Origin: JBLHKS01 sp047620505
GTDB taxonomy: Bacteria > Verrucomicrobiota > Verrucomicrobiia > Verrucomicrobiales > DEV007
NCBI GenBank assembly: GCA_047620505.1
Contig: JBLHKS010000208.1
Coordinates: forward strand, 1-12,321
DNA: 12,321 nt
Direction: 5' to 3'
Each line of letters begins with the position of its first letter. The stretch's first letter is position 1. The position numbers and the translations under genes were made by a program. Under the pieces are notes generated by a model that was given only the letters and a program-made list of their open reading frames with translations, was not told the origin of the DNA and did not search any database. This document shows positions 6,276 to 12,321 of this stretch, one piece after another.

Positions 6276-8177
6276 CTAAAGTGACTCTGAATGAATCAGG
6301 AAAAGGGCTTCCGGCTCCCGGACGCCCTTGAGTTCCCGTTTTCCAAGACTTTCAAACTCAAATTCACCCTCCACCAGCGCGTGCGTTTTTGATCCCACGA
6401 AGATTTGACCGCCTCCGGCTTCGCCCATCACGCGCGCGGCCAGATTCACGGCTGGTCCAATGATGGTGAAATCCGAAAACCCAGCGCTGCCGATGTTTCC
6501 TACGTGGGCGTAGCCGGTGTTCAGACCCATGCGGACAGACAATGGCGGCAGGCCTTGGTTTTTGAATTCCTCATTCAATTTCGGCATCGCTTCCTGCATC
6601 GAAATCGCCATCCGGACGCCACGCGCGGCGTGATCCGACTGCTCTACCGGTTCGTTGAAGAAAACCATCATACCGTCGCCCATGTACTTGCTGACCGTGG
6701 CGTGATGGGAAAACGCGATCACCGCCATTCGGTCAAAATACCGGTTCAACATTCCGATCAAATCTTCCGATTCGAGAGACTCCGACGTCGAGGTGTAGGC
6801 GACGATATCGGAGAAAAAAACCGTCAACAGTCTGCGCTTGGGCCCGCTGTCGAACGCGTTTGGATTTTCGGCGAGGATTTCGCCAAGGTTCGGCCCGAGA
6901 TAGCGGCTGAACGCATTGACAGTCTGCTGATGTCGGCGAACGACAAAAACGTAGTGATCCAGCGACATCAAACTGGCGGAAAAAACAGCCGAAATCATCG
7001 CGCTTCCCGGTGCCAGCCAGAGCTTGAACTCGCCAAACAGCCAAAAGCAAAGCCAGCCGCCAGCCGCAATCACCAAAACGCAGAGGATACCGCCGACAAT
7101 GGGGCGCGCGAGCCAGATCAAACCGGCTGTGATCAACCCGAACAACACCGCCAGGCCATAGGACATGAGCGTCTTGGCTTCGGTGATGAATTCTCCCGAG
7201 AGAATCTGGTCGATAGCCAACGCGTTGATGAGCAGCCCTGGAGTAACCGGATTCACTGGCGTCGCGTAGACGTCTCCATGCCCGGTGACAAGAGAGCCAA
7301 CGCAGACGATCTGGCCTTCAGCCGACGGCGCGGCGGCGTCCATCAGCGAAAACACATTCGTCGCCGGGAACCGATTGGCGCTGGAGCGTGGGTAGTTGAG
7401 CAACATCCGGCCCTTCGTATCCAAGGGGATCTCCACCGTTCCCAGATTCGGAACATCTACAATCTTGAGGCTGTTGGCTGAAAGCGTCATCTGAGACCAA
7501 TCAACGCCCCAGTGCATGAGAGCCGCCTGGAGCGAAAGCGAAGGATAGAATCGCTCGTGATCTCGCACCACCAGGGGGACCCGCCGGATGAGTCCGTCCG
7601 GGTCCGAGATCGAATGCGCGTGACCGGCCCGGGAAATTCCGGCGGCGATTGCAGTCGTCGGAAGCGCCGGAGGTTTCTCGAACGCGAGCCAATCGCCTTC
7701 GGAAAACTCGGCCGCGAGCCTGTCTCCGCTCGCATTGAGAAGCTCTGCGTCGCCAGCAGCTGCCCGGTCTTCGGCGTCGTCGAAGTAAAAGGCCGTGACG
7801 ACTTTTCCGCACGCCGCCAACTGAAACGCGAGCCGGCCATCGGCCTCTGGAGAGGTAGGCTCTGGATAGAGCAAATCGACCGCGACGACCGAGGGCTTTA
7901 ACTCGGAAATCTTCTCGAAAATCACAGATTGCTCATCGCGCGGCCATGGAAACGGTTGATTGAGCCGGGTCACGTCCGCGTTGGTGACCGCGACGACTGA
8001 GACCCTCTCGGAGAGGCTGTTCGCGGATTCCGAGCGGTTTCGAAGCGAGAGGAAGCTGTCGTAAATCTTGCGGTCCAAGTGGTCGAGCAAGCCTGACCAA
8101 TCCAAGGCCGCCGCCGCCGCGACAGCCAAAACCGAGATGGCAGCCACTCGCCAGATCGCCGAACGTCGCTTGTTCAC
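6276..8177 (-). CDS. CHASE2-domain class III adenylate cyclase
   Basis: A 633-residue membrane-bound nucleotide cyclase that makes cAMP from ATP in response to a periplasmic signal. After a short basic N-terminus and a membrane segment (about 9-26) comes a CHASE2 sensor domain (about 31-330; family-typical features include LDRKIYDSFLSLR, AVDLLYPEP and SDPDGLIRRVPLV). Three further membrane segments lie around 337-356, 358-382 and 388-410. The cyclase domain spans about 448-630. Metal-binding aspartates are Asp457 (FFSDIVAYTS) and Asp501 (KYMGDGMM). Substrate-specifying residues are Lys497 and Thr571 (FTIIG), a Lys/Thr pair typical of class IIIb adenylate cyclases. Transition-state residues are Asn578 and Arg582 (NLAAR). 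All are present, so it should be active. The start is GTG at 8177, overlapping by GTGA the stop of a 49-codon ORF, which suggests translational coupling. A secreted FecR-like protein gene lies upstream on the same strand. Confidence 0.92.
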   Translation of the reverse strand: MNKRRSAIWRVAAISVLAVAAAAALDWSGLLDHLDRKIYDSFLSLRNRSESANSLSERVSVVAVTNADVTRLNQPFPWPRDEQSVIFEKISELKPSVVAVDLLYPEPTSPEADGRLAFQLAACGKVVTAFYFDDAEDRAAAGDAELLNASGDRLAAEFSEGDWLAFEKPPALPTTAIAAGISRAGHAHSISDPDGLIRRVPLVVRDHERFYPSLSLQAALMHWGVDWSQMTLSANSLKIVDVPNLGTVEIPLDTKGRMLLNYPRSSANRFPATNVFSLMDAAAPSAEGQIVCVGSLVTGHGDVYATPVNPVTPGLLINALAIDQILSGEFITEAKTLMSYGLAVLFGLITAGLIWLARPIVGGILCVLVIAAGGWLCFWLFGEFKLWLAPGSAMISAVFSASLMSLDHYVFVVRRHQQTVNAFSRYLGPNLGEILAENPNAFDSGPKRRLLTVFFSDIVAYTSTSESLESEDLIGMLNRYFDRMAVIAFSHHATVSKYMGDGMMVFFNEPVEQSDHAARGVRMAISMQEAMPKLNEEFKNQGLPPLSVRMGLNTGYAHVGNIGSAGFSDFTIIGPAVNLAARVMGEAGGGQIFVGSKTHALVEGEFEFESLGKRELKGVREPEALFLIHSESL

Positions 8178-8323
8178 GTGTCAGGGAGTTCCTTTGTCAA
8201 TTCCCCGCCGGATTGAGTTGTGGAGATTGAATGACGTCCGGCATGCGGGCGGCTATCAGTGCAAAAAAAACGCAGCCCGAACGCAACAACACGCTCGCTA
8301 AGGGTAGAAGCGATATCCGACAT
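8174..8323 (-). CDS. 49-aa ORF overlapping the cyclase start; echo of the upstream gene's 5' end
   Basis: The ATG (8323-8321) lies inside the first copy of the dispersed repeat, at the same position as the ATG of the 830-residue gene in the second copy. The first residues, MSDIASTLSERVV, match MSEIISTPRASVV of that protein. The ORF ends in TGA sharing bases with the cyclase GTG start (GTGA). A run of eight T on the coding strand (8263-8270 on plus) falls within it. Shifting frame there gives CVFFALIAARMPDVIQSPQ, which looks like the rest of a signal peptide. It is either a short leader coupled to the cyclase or the broken 5' end of a duplicated gene. Confidence 0.35.
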   Translation of the reverse strand: MSDIASTLSERVVAFGLRFFCTDSRPHAGRHSISTTQSGGELTKELPDT

Positions 8324-8396
8324 AAGTAGTGGATCATGGAAACCCAGCGGCGCAACGAAGTCAACTGCGGGCAGGAGTCCGAATCCTGGTTTGTAC
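8303..8396. repeat. Dispersed repeat, copy 1
   Basis: The core at 8317-8365 matches 11020-11068 at 46 of 49 positions in the same orientation, and weaker similarity extends on both sides. On the right side the match continues to a T-arm-like motif (GAGTCCGAATCCT, 8375-8387), the degenerate counterpart of that in copy 2. On the left it runs about 40 bases into the 49-codon ORF. Confidence 0.8.
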
Positions 8397-8533
8397 AGCA
8401 AAAATACAATTGACTTGCTGACGCTTAGGATAGAACCAACGATCTCACCATTCGCGGATGAATACCCTGTGGTAGTTGAACAACTTTTCCCATACTGATA
8501 GCCGCCACCCTCCGGACCGGTGATCGGGCGTTG

Positions 8534-11026
8534 TTAAGGCTTGGGAAATACGCGAGTGACCTCTCCGGAAGGGTCGCGCCTGAGCACTTGGATGAAGTCA
8601 TCCAAATCCTCCCTGCGCCAACTGTGGTCCCAAATCAAGGAGGAGTAGAGCGTCACCTTCTTGTCTTCGCCGATCGTATATCTTGCCCAGTCTTCTAAGA
8701 CTTTCTCATGCATGCGGGAGAAGACTTCGACGAAAATGCGTTCTTTCGGAATATTCCAACCCGGATTCTCATCGAAATAGAAGCCATCAGAATCTGGCCT
8801 ATAGTCCGGTTGGTAGTTTTTGTTAGCCTCGTTGAACTCTTGGATGAATCGGCGGTCTGCGCCATAGCTTTCCAGCACCATGGGGAGATCGAGAAACCAT
8901 CCTTCGCCAGAATCTCCAAAGTCTCCCGTCAACGATGCCCAGTAGAGAAGTTCGCGGGGAGTCAAATCGATAGCCAACTCCTCGCATCCTCTTTCGACAG
9001 ATCGCTTCATGAGCTGCCGCATCGCTTGGTAGTGCAAAGTACTAGCATACCCCGGCCCAGTCGCTGAGCTATTTCCATCGGCCCACGATATTCCTGGCGT
9101 GACCTCGCGATCAAACCACTCCGCAAGCTGCTCTGTTTCTTCTTCGTTTGTCACTCTGTTAAAACGAACATGCTTCGGTGCGCGGCCCACTTTGAGATAG
9201 TGTTCGTCGAAGTAGCGCTGTGCCCAAAATAATGAAGTCATTGCCGCGCCTGATTTCCGGGGCGGAAAATCATGGAACATCCGCTTCACTTCGAGTTGCC
9301 TCGCATCTGGATTTCGGAATCGAGAAAGAGCTACGTTGTCGATAGAGAAGAGCGTTCCCACCGCGCAGAATGAAATCGCCGCGAGTTCCTTGGGAAGTCT
9401 ATGCTTCCAGCTCCCATCAGTTGCCCAGAGGTCGATGCAAACCGTTTCAAAGTCAGAATGCCTCTCTCCCAACTCATAGTGAAGCGCCGATTCGTCCGAA
9501 GGGTCGCCATTGCTGAAGCAGATCCACTGAACACTATCATATCGCCGGTCATCGTCACTGTAATCTGCCAAACACTTGAGGTCGAATGTCAGATATCTGT
9601 AGTGATAGCCGACTGTAGGAGGAAAGCTGAGCACAAGGGCTTTAGCGCCAGTCTCCAAGCCTGAAGTGATGCATTTGCTGGGATTGCCACCTTCGCTGAG
9701 AGGAAGGTTCCAATGGACCAACGGCCCGGTTCCGTCGTCAGCGGCCTCAAAATCGGCGAGTAGCCAACTTTTTGCATTCGGATAGTAGCGCATTTCTTCC
9801 TCGTAAAGAGCGTCTATTTTCGTCGCTTGAGCCGCTGGCAGCGCATCTTTTGTCCGCAGTCGAATCATCCGCTCGGAACCCTCGCCAACTGCAACTGCAT
9901 TCCCTGCGCCAGCGTCCGCGACCTGAACCTTTCCGTCCTTTACCAGCAGGACTGGAGCGCTCTCACCGCCCGCGCTACGCGGGGAACTAACGTCGGCGTT
10001 TTTCCCCAACAGAAAAACCTGGGTTCCGCGAACCGAAATCGTCGATGGCCCAGCCTTGATCTCAAACAATCCAGGATACTCCTTTTCTTTGCGAAGAATC
10101 AGCAACTGCCCGTCCTTCATCGCCGGAGCCTGTGCGGCGGCAGGATCGATCTCAAGGAGCAGATCGGGCGAACCCGCGTCCCCGCCAACCGTTCGCTTCG
10201 GCTCGATTCCGCGAAGCAACAACGATCCCGCCACCTTGCGGTTGTCGCCTTCGCCTGTGTAAATCAGCAAAGTCCGCGAAATTCCAGGGGCTTCAAGCTT
10301 CCCGGCGGCGGCAGGCAGAACCGAACCCACTTCCGAGCCAGCTAACCTTGAAGTCATCTGCACTTCCCTCGCAGCGGAAAGGTCTTCAAACGAAGCGAGA
10401 ACGGGAACGATGAGCCGCGGTTTCGGCGGTTCATATTGATCCTGCAGGACGCTGAAGCTGAGAAGCGAATTCTTCCGCGCCGGGTCTCCACCAGGTTGCG
10501 GAGGCGGTGCGGGCATCTCCGCAGCTGCATCAAATCGCGAGCGAATCACTGCCACCACCGCATCGCGATCGGCTCCAGCTGACTTTTCGGCAAGTTTCTG
10601 CAGAAGCGCCTTCAAACGATCATTCAGCTGCTCAATTTCAGCACTCGTCTGATTGCGAATCGGCTCCAAGCTGGCGTTGTAGACTTTTTGAAACCGCGCC
10701 AGTTTCTCAAATCCAGCAGCCGGGCGCTTTAGAAAACCCGGCTTTGATACCAGCTTCATCTCCGCATTGATCAGAGCTAGCTGATTGGGATCGGCTGTAT
10801 TCGCAGCGAGTCTGCGCAGCGCCCCGAGATACTGCTGATCCAACTTCGTCTTTCCGGAATCGGCTTCGAGAGATCGGATTGCCTCATCATGCTTTTTCAG
10901 CAAGGCCAATAATTCCGCCGGTTCGTTCTGGGAAAAACCAACCGTCGTGAGCGCAATCAGAGAGCAGAAGCACAGCGCCAAAGTGCTCACTACAGATGCT
11001 CGAGGAGTAGAAATTATCTCCGACAT
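8534..11026 (-). CDS. Large secreted protein with a FecR-like segment, 830 aa
   Basis: From the ATG at 11026 the protein has a signal peptide (STLALCFCSLIALTTVGFSQ, about 14-33), so it is secreted or periplasmic. An earlier start (11200) would put 58 non-protein-like residues before the signal, read through the dispersed repeat. Regions in order: helical, coiled-coil-like segment (36-170) of the kind common in secreted planctomycete/verrucomicrobial proteins; Pro/Gly linker (171-200); a segment of about 305-390 with TISVRGTQVFLL and VLLVKDGKVQVADAG, resembling FecR domains; a beta-rich, carbohydrate-binding-like region beginning WLLADFEAADDG (421-432) and ending FSIDNVALSRF (560-570); and an unrecognised C-terminal domain (595-830) rich in acidic and aromatic residues. 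No catalytic motif is recognised. The gene lies upstream of, and codirectional with, the CHASE2 cyclase. The FecR and carbohydrate-binding calls are inferences. Confidence 0.75.
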   Translation of the reverse strand: MSEIISTPRASVVSTLALCFCSLIALTTVGFSQNEPAELLALLKKHDEAIRSLEADSGKTKLDQQYLGALRRLAANTADPNQLALINAEMKLVSKPGFLKRPAAGFEKLARFQKVYNASLEPIRNQTSAEIEQLNDRLKALLQKLAEKSAGADRDAVVAVIRSRFDAAAEMPAPPPQPGGDPARKNSLLSFSVLQDQYEPPKPRLIVPVLASFEDLSAAREVQMTSRLAGSEVGSVLPAAAGKLEAPGISRTLLIYTGEGDNRKVAGSLLLRGIEPKRTVGGDAGSPDLLLEIDPAAAQAPAMKDGQLLILRKEKEYPGLFEIKAGPSTISVRGTQVFLLGKNADVSSPRSAGGESAPVLLVKDGKVQVADAGAGNAVAVGEGSERMIRLRTKDALPAAQATKIDALYEEEMRYYPNAKSWLLADFEAADDGTGPLVHWNLPLSEGGNPSKCITSGLETGAKALVLSFPPTVGYHYRYLTFDLKCLADYSDDDRRYDSVQWICFSNGDPSDESALHYELGERHSDFETVCIDLWATDGSWKHRLPKELAAISFCAVGTLFSIDNVALSRFRNPDARQLEVKRMFHDFPPRKSGAAMTSLFWAQRYFDEHYLKVGRAPKHVRFNRVTNEEETEQLAEWFDREVTPGISWADGNSSATGPGYASTLHYQAMRQLMKRSVERGCEELAIDLTPRELLYWASLTGDFGDSGEGWFLDLPMVLESYGADRRFIQEFNEANKNYQPDYRPDSDGFYFDENPGWNIPKERIFVEVFSRMHEKVLEDWARYTIGEDKKVTLYSSLIWDHSWRREDLDDFIQVLRRDPSGEVTRVFPKP

Positions 11027-11100
11027 AAATAGTGGATCATGGAAACCCAGCGGCGCAGCGACGTCAACTTGCGAGCATGGGTTCGAATCCCAGGCTGTGC
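11006..11100. repeat. Dispersed repeat, copy 2, overlapping the start of the secreted-protein gene
   Basis: The core at 11020-11068 matches copy 1 at 46 of 49 positions. It contains the gene's ATG (11026-11024) and extends upstream through GGGTTCGAATCCC (11080-11092), which is identical to a consensus tRNA T-arm (GG-TTCGAAT-CC). No complete tRNA cloverleaf could be built around it. Read on the minus strand it yields phantom peptides such as GIRTHARKLTSLRRWVSM, of the kind often annotated by mistake at tRNA-like sequences. Confidence 0.8.
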
Positions 11101-11668
11101 GCGAGAATGCGATCGCAGGCTCACGGTTCCGATTCCAGGCCCATTGACATCTAGAGCCGCCGCCGTGCCAGCGCCAGATCGCTGACCAGCGATTGCGCAA
11201 TTCATTGCTCGGGCAGGACGCGTTTCACCTCGGAGCCCTCCTTCAATTCGCGGCGGAGAAGCTGGATCAACTTTCCTTCTTTGTTCCAGACCGGCTATGG
11301 CCTCCTGGAACGCGCTGGCCAAGAAGATGGAAAGCGAATATTCAAGATAACCGAATGCGGCACCACCTTCAGTCAAAACTCCCAGAAGTCCCGAAAACCT
11401 AGCCGAACTCTGCCTGGGCGCGTTGTCGCTGATGCCATTTTGCCGAATCCGGTTTTGCCGCCCCGATGTGAGCAAAGAGGAATTCCTGGCCAAATTTCAA
11501 GAACGCTGCTTCACCGAAGAAGGCACCGAACGTCTACGTCATTAATGTAGCATTTTGCGGATCCCATCCCGGCTCTCAGGCTCAGGTCCGGACACGACTT
11601 TGCGCGGCCCGCTTTTTGGCGGGGTGATTTGGCGTGGCTCCGGCTGAGCAATCGGTGCCGGTCAACGG
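11101..11668. other. Gene-poor stretch, possibly with decayed coding scraps
   Basis: No convincing gene. A long open minus frame (to 11493) exists but switches between protein-like and repeat-derived text. A second minus frame reads VWNKEGKLIQLLRREL and stops near 11180. A plus frame ending around 11544 reads SKEEFLAKFQERCFTEEGTE. These short coding-like scraps in different frames suggest remnants of one or more broken genes, but I cannot name them. Confidence 0.3.
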
Positions 11669-11905
11669 TCAGTTCGACCAATAGACGGGCCAGTCTTGCG
11701 ATCCAGGGTCGCCATCGAGAACGGCGAGATTGCCAAGGGCATCAGATCTGCCAGATTGAGATTCGTGGTCGCATAAGACAGCGAAAAGTGGCCACGGTTC
11801 AGAAATACGTTCGATTAATTGAACCTCGCCGGCTCGGCTCTTGCTCTGTAAGTGCCTCAGAGTGAGGACGAGTTCAAAAAAACCGTTCACGAAATCAAAG
11901 TTCAT
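11669..11905 (-). CDS. Small hypothetical protein, 78 aa
   Basis: Preferred start ATG at 11905 (MNFDFVNGFFELVLTLRHL); a longer frame begins at 11956. The protein continues with LIERISEPWPLFAVLCDHES and ends SQDWPVYWSN, a balanced composition that looks more like a protein than the overlapping plus frame does. It may be a fragment of a larger gene. I do not recognise the family, and no ribosome-binding site is evident. Confidence 0.3.
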   Translation of the reverse strand: MNFDFVNGFFELVLTLRHLQSKSRAGEVQLIERISEPWPLFAVLCDHESQSGRSDALGNLAVLDGDPGSQDWPVYWSN

Positions 11906-12217
11906 TTTTCGAAATCGAGATGAGTTTTTTGAACCACTCAAGGCCAGCAACTCCAAGTGGCGGGCTCCGCTCCCAGATCACGCCTGAGCAGTCGGAGTAG
12001 TTGGCGGGTCTCAAGCGCGTTCCTGGTGTCTATCAGACTTGGCTTCTGCCGCGGTTGGTGAGGGCTGTGCTTCCGAGTCATCGTCGCAATCGCGTCATTA
12101 AGGCCAGGTCAGCTCACCCGGCGCACAGATCCGTTGCCGTTCGAGGTGGAGCCCGGCCGTTACCCATCGGCTCCCGCTGGCGCGCAACAACCCCCGTTTT
12201 CGCGGCATATATCTTTG
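11906..12217. other. Intergenic stretch
   Basis: About 310 bases with no supported gene. The plus frame opening at 12001 is Arg/Pro-rich and out of frame with the better-looking partial gene at 12218. The left part is AT-rich (11870-11935, with A- and T-runs), which would suit a promoter for the minus ORF ending at 11669. Confidence 0.4.
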
Positions 12218-12321
12218 ATGGCGACACCTACCCATTACGTGCCGCGCATCTCCCGTTTTCTAGTCTGCGCTCTCTACCATGAGGGCAAGCGTCGCGGCGA
12301 GCCGATGACGCGCCTGGTCGA
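12218..12321 (+). CDS. 5' end of a small, probably DNA-binding-like protein (partial)
   Basis: The ATG at 12218 opens a frame to the window edge that reads MATPTHYVPRISRFLVCALY, then a basic stretch HEGKRRGEPMTRLV. The 'VPRI-x-RFLV-x-x-LY-HE' pattern followed by a basic, helix-compatible segment and 'PMT-(R/K)-L' resembles short proteins I associate with Verrucomicrobiota, possibly small nucleic-acid-binding proteins. That is recollection rather than a match. No Shine-Dalgarno sequence is present upstream. Confidence 0.45.
   Translation, partial: MATPTHYVPRISRFLVCALYHEGKRRGEPMTRLV

Noticed and set aside
6405..7481. 358-codon plus ORF opposite the cyclase
   Set aside because: Antisense of a strongly supported CHASE2-cyclase gene with intact catalytic motifs.
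11069..11100. A real tRNA gene at the GGTTCGAATCC motif
   Set aside because: No matching acceptor stem, D-arm or anticodon arm could be placed at the right distances; only the T-arm-like part is present.
11027..11200. 58-residue N-terminal extension of the secreted protein
   Set aside because: The extension reads through the repeat and would bury the signal peptide; the ATG at 11026 gives a normal signal sequence.
11014..11493. Long minus-strand ORF ending in GIRTHARKLTSLRRWVSM
   Set aside because: Its C-terminus is translated from the dispersed repeat and T-arm-like motif, a known source of phantom proteins, and the same text recurs in another frame at copy 1.
1..12321. CRISPR array or rRNA gene
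   Set aside because: No regularly spaced direct repeats and no rRNA-like conserved stretches were seen on either strand.

Overview
The window looks like a mosaic stretch of a Gram-negative chromosome, most likely from the Planctomycetota/Verrucomicrobiota group. The pointers are a Tat-exported DUF1501 protein, a large secreted multidomain protein, a CHASE2-type cyclase, sparse Shine-Dalgarno motifs and several gene-poor stretches. The lineage is an inference from gene families, not a marker gene.

Layout, left to right. At the left edge (1-221, minus) is the 5' end of a gene whose N-terminus resembles DUF3987 proteins of plasmids and genomic islands. A gene-poor stretch follows, holding a perfect 18-bp inverted repeat (530-547 / 620-637) with G-rich arms. 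A small unassigned plus-strand ORF lies at 865-1227. A full-length Tat-exported DUF1501 protein is on minus at 1417-2811, with the same 14-base palindromic motif on both sides. An arginine-rich hypothetical ORF (3082-3480, minus) diverges from a GAPDH-superfamily gene (3623-4627, plus).

That GAPDH-like gene is the most striking item. It is intact, full length and most like erythrose-4-phosphate dehydrogenase (Epd), yet the catalytic cysteine is glycine and the catalytic histidine is leucine. It keeps the NAD-binding signature, so it reads as a pseudoenzyme. Downstream, an IS21-type terminal-repeat remnant (about 4756-4810) separates it from a complete class I fructose-bisphosphate aldolase (5028-5918, plus). 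The aldolase is visibly richer in G+C-ending codons than its neighbours, and a possible transposase scrap (5925-6053) follows its stop codon. The aldolase may therefore have arrived through mobile DNA.

The right half holds a minus-strand pair: a secreted 830-residue protein with a FecR-like segment (8534-11026), then a CHASE2-class III adenylate cyclase (6276-8177). A roughly 80-base repeat, with a 49-base core identical at 46 positions, overlaps the start codon of the 830-residue gene (11020-11068). It recurs at the start of a 49-codon ORF (8174-8323) that ends in a GTGA overlap with the cyclase start. Each repeat copy is followed by a motif like a tRNA T-arm. FecR-like proteins and CHASE2 cyclases are often neighbours, so a shared signalling role is plausible but unproven.

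The right end (11100-12217) is mostly without convincing genes, apart from a weak 78-residue minus ORF. The first 34 codons of a plus-strand gene run off the edge at 12218-12321.
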